Shown here: positions 5,212 to 8,857 of the stretch, piece after piece
Position numbering within the stretch: position 1 is the first letter of the stretch
Layout: each line of letters begins with the position of its first letter
Source: Alphaproteobacteria bacterium UBA5343
GTDB lineage: Bacteria; Pseudomonadota; Alphaproteobacteria; RF32; UBA5343
Length of the DNA: 8,857 bases
Direction of reading: 5' to 3'
Assembly: GCA_002410125.1 (NCBI GenBank)
Contig: DHQH01000002.1
Location: forward strand, 4,466-13,322
The notes under the pieces: model-generated
Databases searched by the model: none
What the model saw: the letters and a program-made list of their open reading frames with translations, nothing else
What the model was told of the DNA's origin: nothing
Position numbers and translations under genes: made by a program

Positions 5212-6129
5212 TTAGTAACCCACCATTGAGTTTGTGTATTGCTGATTATACTGAGTTGTTGTTGTGTTATATGATGGTAACACATATTGATTTGGCATTA
5301 CTGGAGCTGGAACCATATATTGACCAGGAACAGCTGGAGTTGTAGCCATTGTTGGCATTACTGGAGCTGGAACCATATATTGATTTGTCATTACTGGTTC
5401 TTGCACAGGAGCCGGAGCCCTGAACTGATTTACAACTGGATTGACAACTTGACCACCACCGAATTGATCCTGCATTGGTCTAATTCTAAGTTCTACCCTT
5501 CTATTCATAGATCTACCAATTACTGAACCGTTACTTGCTACAGGAGATTGCTCACCATAAGCTCTAACAACCATACGAGACACATCTACACCAGCTCTTT
5601 GTAAATAGTTAGCAACTGATATTGCTCTATCTTTTGCCAATAATACATTATATGGACTCAAACCTGTATTATCCGTAAAACCAGCAATTTCAACATATGT
5701 TTTGTCATATTTATTTAAGATTGCAGCAACATTGCTTAATGAATTAAAAAATTCTGGTTTAATCATTGATGAGTTAGTATCAAATGTTATGTTATTTGGC
5801 ATTGTTAATGTAATATTATGACCATTTTGTCTTACCTGCATACCTGTTGACTTGGTTGCAGTTTTCATTTCTTCAAAATTGTCACCCATATAAGCACCAA
5901 TTGAAGTACCTAAGAAAAGACCTGCAGCAGCACCTGTTAGAGTTGCCTCACTATCTAAGCCAATTGCTTGACCAGCAGCAGCACCGAGTAAAGTACCATA
6001 GAACATACCTTTAGTAGTTGAGCTATATTTCACCTCACCTGAGTTAGGATCTCTAACCGTACAAGCAGATAATACAACCGAAATAGCTAAGATAACTATA
6101 GCTGCTTGTTTTAATTTTAAAATTTTCAT
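5212..6129 (-). CDS. OmpA-family lipoprotein with glycine zipper and repetitive tail (paralog 3)
   Basis: Predicted outer-membrane lipoprotein of 305 residues. The signal peptide ends in LSAC, with C23 as anchor. CTVRDPNSGEVKYSSTTKG resembles the same stretch of paralog 1. A glycine zipper (about 43-82) and an OmpA domain (about 112-219) follow, with ITFDTNSSMIKP, the peptidoglycan-binding region AGFTDNTGLSPYN and NRRVEL. Where the paralogs have GHTD this protein has GFTD; the binding Asp is kept. Unlike the other two it continues for about 85 residues in a Pro-, Tyr- and Gln-rich tail with QYMVPAPVMP twice at a 20-residue period. The tail may be surface-exposed or flexible, which is inference. 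GGAG (6137-6140) is 7 bases before the ATG. It has its own terminator and a proximal promoter-like element. Confidence 0.92.
   Translation of the reverse strand: MKILKLKQAAIVILAISVVLSACTVRDPNSGEVKYSSTTKGMFYGTLLGAAAGQAIGLDSEATLTGAAAGLFLGTSIGAYMGDNFEEMKTATKSTGMQVRQNGHNITLTMPNNITFDTNSSMIKPEFFNSLSNVAAILNKYDKTYVEIAGFTDNTGLSPYNVLLAKDRAISVANYLQRAGVDVSRMVVRAYGEQSPVASNGSVIGRSMNRRVELRIRPMQDQFGGGQVVNPVVNQFRAPAPVQEPVMTNQYMVPAPVMPTMATTPAVPGQYMVPAPVMPNQYVLPSYNTTTTQYNQQYTNSMVGY
5292..5383. repeat. 32-bp direct repeat, 60-bp period, inside the third OmpA gene
   Basis: An identical 32-base stretch occurs at 5292-5323 and 5352-5383. It encodes the repeated QYMVPAPVMP in the C-terminal tail. Partial further copies flank it (TTACTGG at 5391-5397). 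The period is a multiple of three, so copy-number change by slippage or recombination would keep the frame. Confidence 0.85.
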
Positions 6130-6163
6130 TTTAAATCTCCATTAATTTAATATTAATAATTAA

Positions 6164-6191
6164 TATATAGCATCAATATTGGGTAATTCTA
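6164..6191 (-). promoter_or_regulatory. Proximal promoter-like element of paralog 3
   Basis: TAGAAT (6186-6191), 16 bases, then TATATA (6164-6169), about 35 bases before the start codon. Spacing and -35 pattern match the elements before paralogs 1 and 2. This allows the gene to be transcribed independently of the upstream consensus promoter at 6342-6370. Confidence 0.45.
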
Positions 6192-6221
6192 TATACTAAT
6201 ATATAAAACTTTTTATATAAC

Positions 6222-6335
6222 AAAAAAACATGAAATCACGAATCATGGGTTTTGTCGTTTGTTGTTTGTTTATGTCTAAAACTGTTTATGTGTAATAATT
6301 ATAGGTATCTATTGGATATGATTTATTTTTACCTA
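6222..6335 (-). ncRNA. Candidate small RNA or attenuated leader
   Basis: A full-consensus promoter would start RNA near 6335. About 90-110 bases later CATGA...TCATG (6243-6247 with 6229-6233 on the minus strand, flanked by AAAA and TTTT) is followed by a T7 run, a weak terminator shape. The transcript would begin with a 5' stem ATAGGTA/TACCTAT (6330-6336 with 6301-6307) and carry two ACATAAAC copies (6268-6275, 6284-6291). No convincing reading frame lies inside. It may be a stand-alone small RNA, or a leader controlling the third OmpA gene, whose own promoter-like element lies further downstream. Confidence 0.35.
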
Positions 6336-6341
6336 TTGGAG

Positions 6342-6370
6342 AATATAATCACTATTGTCGATTTTGTCAA
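6342..6370 (-). promoter_or_regulatory. Consensus sigma-70-type promoter upstream of paralog 3
   Basis: TTGACA (6365-6370), a 17-base spacer and TATATT (6342-6347). The -35 is perfect and the -10 is 5 of 6. It lies over 200 bases before the next start codon, just after the terminator of the 113-residue gene. The -35 with its next four bases, TTGACAAAAT, recurs at 6837 and 8704. Confidence 0.75.
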
Positions 6371-6400
6371 GAGTTATATATAATAAACAAAATTTGTGCA

Positions 6401-6429
6401 AAAAAAACGAGGTGATTTGCACCACCTCG
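6401..6429 (-). terminator. Terminator of the 113-residue gene
   Basis: On the minus strand CGAGGTG (6429-6423) pairs with CACCTCG (6414-6408) around an 8-base loop, followed by T7 (6407-6401). It starts 11 bases after the gene's stop codon, which supports that small gene being real. Confidence 0.88.
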
Positions 6430-6439
6430 CCAGTTAATA

Positions 6440-6781
6440 CTATTTTTTTGTTGGCAATAACAAAAGCATTGCCAGAAACTTACCTAACTCTTTGGTTGAT
6501 AATATCTCAACATTTACAAAGAGTGTATCTCTTTCCAATGCGGGACCTTTCTCTTTGGTATAATAATGATAATATAAAGAATTATCATCAATTTTTTTAA
6601 TCAAGTATTTCCTAATTAAATTATTTACACCATTAAAGCTATTTATAAGAGTTTTTAACTCTTTTGTATCTGCTCCAAAGATAAAACTCCTAAATAAGCC
6701 TTGTACCTTAGCAGACATATTATCATTCCCTGTTAGAAAATCTATTATATCTACTTGGTCGAATTGTATTTTTTGTTTCAT
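6440..6781 (-). CDS. Small protein of unknown function (113 residues)
   Basis: I do not recognise a family. The product is mixed-charge and probably mostly helical, with a start rich in Gln and Asp (MKQKIQFDQVDIIDFL), a Tyr cluster (SLYYHYYTK) and a hydrophobic C-terminal patch (LGKFLAMLLLLP) ending in TKK. No signal peptide is visible, and the hydrophobic patch is short for a membrane span. Evidence that it is real is contextual: a TTGACA-N16-TATTAT promoter about 34 bases upstream and a strong terminator 11 bases after the stop codon make it a complete single-gene unit. No clear Shine-Dalgarno sequence precedes the ATG at 6781. A later ATG (residue 22) is possible but has no better site. 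It could be a cytoplasmic regulator or accessory protein; nothing in the sequence decides this. Confidence 0.65.
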   Translation of the reverse strand: MKQKIQFDQVDIIDFLTGNDNMSAKVQGLFRSFIFGADTKELKTLINSFNGVNNLIRKYLIKKIDDNSLYYHYYTKEKGPALERDTLFVNVEILSTKELGKFLAMLLLLPTKK

Positions 6782-6814
6782 AGTAATAAAGTTTAATGTT
6801 AATTTCTAATTCTG

Positions 6815-6842
6815 ATAATAAAAAAAGCTACTATTTTGTCAA
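6815..6842 (-). promoter_or_regulatory. Promoter of the 113-residue gene
   Basis: TTGACA (6837-6842), a 16-base spacer and TATTAT (6815-6820). The predicted RNA start is about 27 bases before the ATG. It shares TTGACAAAAT with the promoters at 6342 and 8681. Confidence 0.65.
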
Positions 6843-6853
6843 ATCATTTAAAT

Positions 6854-6881
6854 AAAAAAACGAGGAGCAATAAGCCCCTCG
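6854..6881 (-). terminator. Terminator of the 571-residue gene
   Basis: On the minus strand CGAGGGGC pairs with GCTCCTCG (one G-U pair) around TTATT, followed by T7. It begins about 28 bases after the stop codon of the gene ending at 6909. Flanks and stem closely match the hairpin at 8751. Confidence 0.88.
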
Positions 6882-6908
6882 CCTTTTATTTTTTTTATGT
6901 TTTAGAAG

Positions 6909-8624
6909 CTACAACTTCAGCCTCAACAAATCAAAGTAACTTAAAGATATGGAGTTTTCTTTTTCTCCTACACCATAAACAACTTTTGCCTTATCTCCTA
7001 CTTTAGACCATTTTATTTCTTTATGTTTCTTACTAGACCCATAAAGCTCAATAGAATCACCACCCTCTGGAATAATGTAATACATATCTCCTTCAGATAC
7101 TATTTCTCCAATGACAATTTCTACAATCTTTTCTTCAACAATCTCATCAATATTTAATGTTTCCTTATTAAAGGCTTTAGATTGAAGATATTTATTATAG
7201 GCTTCTAAAGGTGTTTTACCTACCCCAGCATAATCATACTTCTCAACAGAACAAAAACCATACATCTGATTTTTACCATTGTTATCTTTCAATAAGCTAA
7301 AATAGCTTTCTTGATTATGTATATTATACATTTTAGGGTGTGTAGCTGTATATCCAAAGTTAACTACAATCTTTTCAAAATTAGCCTTAGCTGCATTTTC
7401 TGTAAACCCTGATATTTTGTAGAACTTGGCAGCTTTGGTTCTAGTGTTAACCAACATATAGCCATTTGTTCCATTATCAGAACCTGTCGATTGAATACCT
7501 GTGTAATAAAATGTTGTAGAATCATTTACAACCATTGCTTCACCATCAGTCTTTTTTAATTTATCTTTATTAGATAAATTTATATAACCATGAACAAATC
7601 TACCCCAGTATCCTATTTGAGAGCTAACAAAACCAACTGGTTGAACATTTTCAATCCAGTTTGGTATATGATCCATATCAAACTCTTCTATTTCTCCTGT
7701 TATGGGATCAACAACTAAAACACCATTAGCTTCAAAACCATATATTCCAATGGTTTTTTCATATGTGGTAACCACATATTTTACAGAACCAAAATCATCA
7801 GCCTCAAAACTATAATCAGTAAGCCCAATATTCTGGTAACCACTATTGCGAATATGCCGTTCTAATTTTGAACCAAAATAACCATCCTCTAAAAATTTTA
7901 AGTTCATCTTCTTACCATTAATCTCGGTTATAAGATATTTAAAATCAGGATCTGTTACGCTTACTAACACTAATCCTTCGGTTCTTTCAAACTTATTTTG
8001 CTTAATAAACCCAGAAAATTCAATAGGAGCAAGCCAAACAAGTTGATTATCAAAGGTCAAATGATGCTCTTCACCATTACCATCTTTAATAGTAAAACTA
8101 CCATTCAACATAGATTTATCAAATCTACCAACTTCACTAGTTGAACCAAGTGAAGTAATTTGCCCTAAATCAGATTCAATAACTATACGAGCTTCTTTTT
8201 CATCAACTAACTCTAGCTGATCAACATCAATCGGAACCAAATCCTTAATAAGTTCTTCTGATGAAACTGTATCAACGGATAACATTGCATGATACTCTTC
8301 TGCATTGGACATTGGTGTACTTGCTATTGCTCTTATAATTAAAGGAACAAATATTAACAAAGGAATCAATCCCCTGTAGTTATAATCATATTCTTCCACA
8401 GCACCTGCTAAAGCACCACGAATTCCTAGTATAAAGGCTAATAACCACATCCATGAGGTAAATTCCCATGATATGATCATACAAAAACGCCACAGCATGA
8501 ACCATGTTACCCCTCCAAAAAAAACGGAAAAGATAAAGTTTACTATAATTCTTCTATCTTTATTTAAAAGATAACCGATAGCGATTGAGACAACCGCAAC
8601 TAAAACACTCAATAATATATACAT
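6909..8624 (-). CDS. Multi-pass membrane protein with large soluble domain, uncharacterised
   Basis: The 571-residue product has about four N-terminal hydrophobic segments (2-20, 26-46, 54-74, 85-102), then about 460 mostly beta-rich, Tyr-rich soluble residues. Recognisable stretches are VVDPITGEIEEFDMDHIPNW, QIGYWGRFVHGYINL, LVNTRTKAAKFYKISGF and FGYTATHPKMYNI. From memory these resemble a conserved family of about 550-600 residues in anaerobic Firmicutes and Bacteroidetes, annotated there only vaguely; I could not check this. The last 70 residues (from IVEIVIGEIVSEGDMYYIIP) look like a small beta-barrel. The function is unknown; membrane-anchored envelope protein is the safest description. 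The start at 8624 gives a membrane segment at once and lies about 57 bases after a TTGACA-N17-TATATT promoter, but has no clear Shine-Dalgarno sequence. It is a single-gene unit with its own terminator, and transfer from another phylum is possible. Confidence 0.8.
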   Translation of the reverse strand: MYILLSVLVAVVSIAIGYLLNKDRRIIVNFIFSVFFGGVTWFMLWRFCMIISWEFTSWMWLLAFILGIRGALAGAVEEYDYNYRGLIPLLIFVPLIIRAIASTPMSNAEEYHAMLSVDTVSSEELIKDLVPIDVDQLELVDEKEARIVIESDLGQITSLGSTSEVGRFDKSMLNGSFTIKDGNGEEHHLTFDNQLVWLAPIEFSGFIKQNKFERTEGLVLVSVTDPDFKYLITEINGKKMNLKFLEDGYFGSKLERHIRNSGYQNIGLTDYSFEADDFGSVKYVVTTYEKTIGIYGFEANGVLVVDPITGEIEEFDMDHIPNWIENVQPVGFVSSQIGYWGRFVHGYINLSNKDKLKKTDGEAMVVNDSTTFYYTGIQSTGSDNGTNGYMLVNTRTKAAKFYKISGFTENAAKANFEKIVVNFGYTATHPKMYNIHNQESYFSLLKDNNGKNQMYGFCSVEKYDYAGVGKTPLEAYNKYLQSKAFNKETLNIDEIVEEKIVEIVIGEIVSEGDMYYIIPEGGDSIELYGSSKKHKEIKWSKVGDKAKVVYGVGEKENSISLSYFDLLRLKL

Positions 8625-8639
8625 ATCTATAAATTTTAT

Positions 8640-8653
8640 GAGACATTTGTCCC
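8640..8653. promoter_or_regulatory. Near-palindrome in the leader of the 571-residue gene
   Basis: GAGACATTTGTCCC is a 14-base near-perfect inverted repeat lying between the predicted RNA start and the ATG. It could be an operator, or chance. Low confidence. Confidence 0.25.
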
Positions 8654-8680
8654 GATTAGTAATATCAATTTAACACAAGT

Positions 8681-8709
8681 AATATATCTTGTTTTGATTA
8701 TTTTGTCAA
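8681..8709 (-). promoter_or_regulatory. Promoter of the 571-residue gene
   Basis: TTGACA (8704-8709), a 17-base spacer and TATATT (8681-8686). Strong match to the sigma-70 consensus, with the same TTGACAAAAT block as two other promoters in the window. Confidence 0.72.
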
Positions 8710-8750
8710 ATATGATTATTTTGTTTAATTACTTTTTTTCTTAAATATAA

Positions 8751-8777
8751 AAAAAACGAGGGGTGTGAAGCCCCTCG
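8751..8777 (-). terminator. Terminator of an unseen minus-strand gene to the right
   Basis: On the minus strand CGAGGGG (8777-8771) pairs with CCCCTCG (8763-8757) around a 7-base loop and runs into a T tract. The polarity means a gene on the minus strand ends to its right. The plus-strand side has CCTTTTATT, so weak bidirectional use is possible. Confidence 0.82.
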
Positions 8778-8787
8778 CCTTTTATTG

Positions 8788-8857
8788 CTATTGAATCGCT
8801 ATCGCGATAGAACTGGATCCCCGAGCAACACAATTTATTGTGATGGCTCGAGGATGA
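8788..8857 (-). CDS. Possible 3' end of a minus-strand gene (uncertain)
   Basis: A minus-strand frame open at the right edge ends with TAG at 8788-8790, 10 bases before the terminator stem. This fits stop-to-terminator distances elsewhere in the window. It reads HPRAITINCVARGSSSIAIAIQ-stop, which is unrecognisable and is encoded almost wholly by the palindromic repeat. If real, the repeat supplies the protein's C-terminus. It may equally be non-coding. Confidence 0.2.
   Translation of the reverse strand, partial: HPRAITINCVARGSSSIAIAIQ
8813..8857. repeat. Palindromic dispersed repeat of the CTGGATCC...GGATGA type, cut by the window edge
   Basis: ATCC (8817-8820) pairs with GGAT (8852-8855), CGAGC (8822-8826) with GCTCG (8846-8850), and CACAA (8829-8833) with TTGTG (8838-8842) around a TTTA loop. 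The outer CTGGATCC and GGATGA bases are those of widespread palindromic elements found in Rickettsiales and other proteobacteria. A 12-base perfect palindrome, CTATCGCGATAG, lies beside it at 8799-8810. Confidence 0.7.

Noticed and set aside
5292..5383. Direct repeats as a CRISPR array
   Set aside because: Only two full copies, in frame inside a lipoprotein gene, with no palindromic repeat and no cas gene.
5287..5526. Plus-strand Trp/His-rich open frame with repeated HYWSWNHIL
   Set aside because: Antisense to the repetitive tail of paralog 3; the repeat explains it.
6355..6600. Plus-strand open frame over the terminator and the 113-residue gene
   Set aside because: It crosses a strong terminator and a promoter of the opposite strand and has no recognisable product.

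Overview
This is an AT-rich window whose proteins look alphaproteobacterial: PgpA, an FtsB-type divisome protein, a PdhC-like E2 and a dihydrolipoamide dehydrogenase whose disulfide motif is of the type usual beside alphaproteobacterial pyruvate dehydrogenase genes. Low GC, a palindromic repeat of the GGATCC...GGATGA type and a large membrane protein recalling a family from anaerobic gut bacteria suggest a reduced or host-associated alphaproteobacterium. Species and order cannot be fixed from the sequence. I see no rRNA, tRNA, CRISPR array, transposase or phage gene.

Layout. (1) 1-657: a short unassigned stretch, then pgpA on the plus strand. (2) 683-3435, minus strand: ftsB, then a PdhC-like E2 without a lipoyl domain, then lpd, which converges on pgpA at a shared hairpin. 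lpd has no ATG/GTG/TTG start that keeps its FAD-binding motif; the best start is ATT behind a strong Shine-Dalgarno sequence. (3) 3588-6191, minus strand: three separate genes for OmpA-type lipoproteins (lipobox, glycine zipper, peptidoglycan-binding OmpA domain). Each has its own terminator, and each start is preceded by a similar TAGAnT-N16-TAT promoter-like element. The third has a Pro/Tyr/Gln-rich tail with a 60-bp-period repeat. (4) 6222-6370: an intergenic unit with a full-consensus promoter and a weak terminator-like hairpin, possibly a small RNA of about 110 nt. (5) 6401-8709, minus strand: a 113-residue unknown protein and a 571-residue protein with four N-terminal membrane segments, each with a promoter and a terminator. 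(6) 8754-8857: another terminator and a palindromic repeat cut by the window edge.

The most notable point is the E2-like protein. It has kept the peripheral-subunit-binding domain that docks E1 or E3 and the acyltransferase fold, but lost the lipoyl domain, and its active-site DHRxxDG motif reads DNRCIDT (catalytic His to Asn). Together with an adjacent E3 gene, this resembles the non-catalytic E3-binding protein (protein X) of eukaryotic pyruvate dehydrogenase. In many alphaproteobacteria ftsB is followed by pdhA, pdhB, pdhC and lpd; here pdhA, pdhB and the lipoyl part of pdhC are absent between ftsB and the E2 remnant. The locus is either a decayed deletion derivative or a repurposed E3-docking protein.
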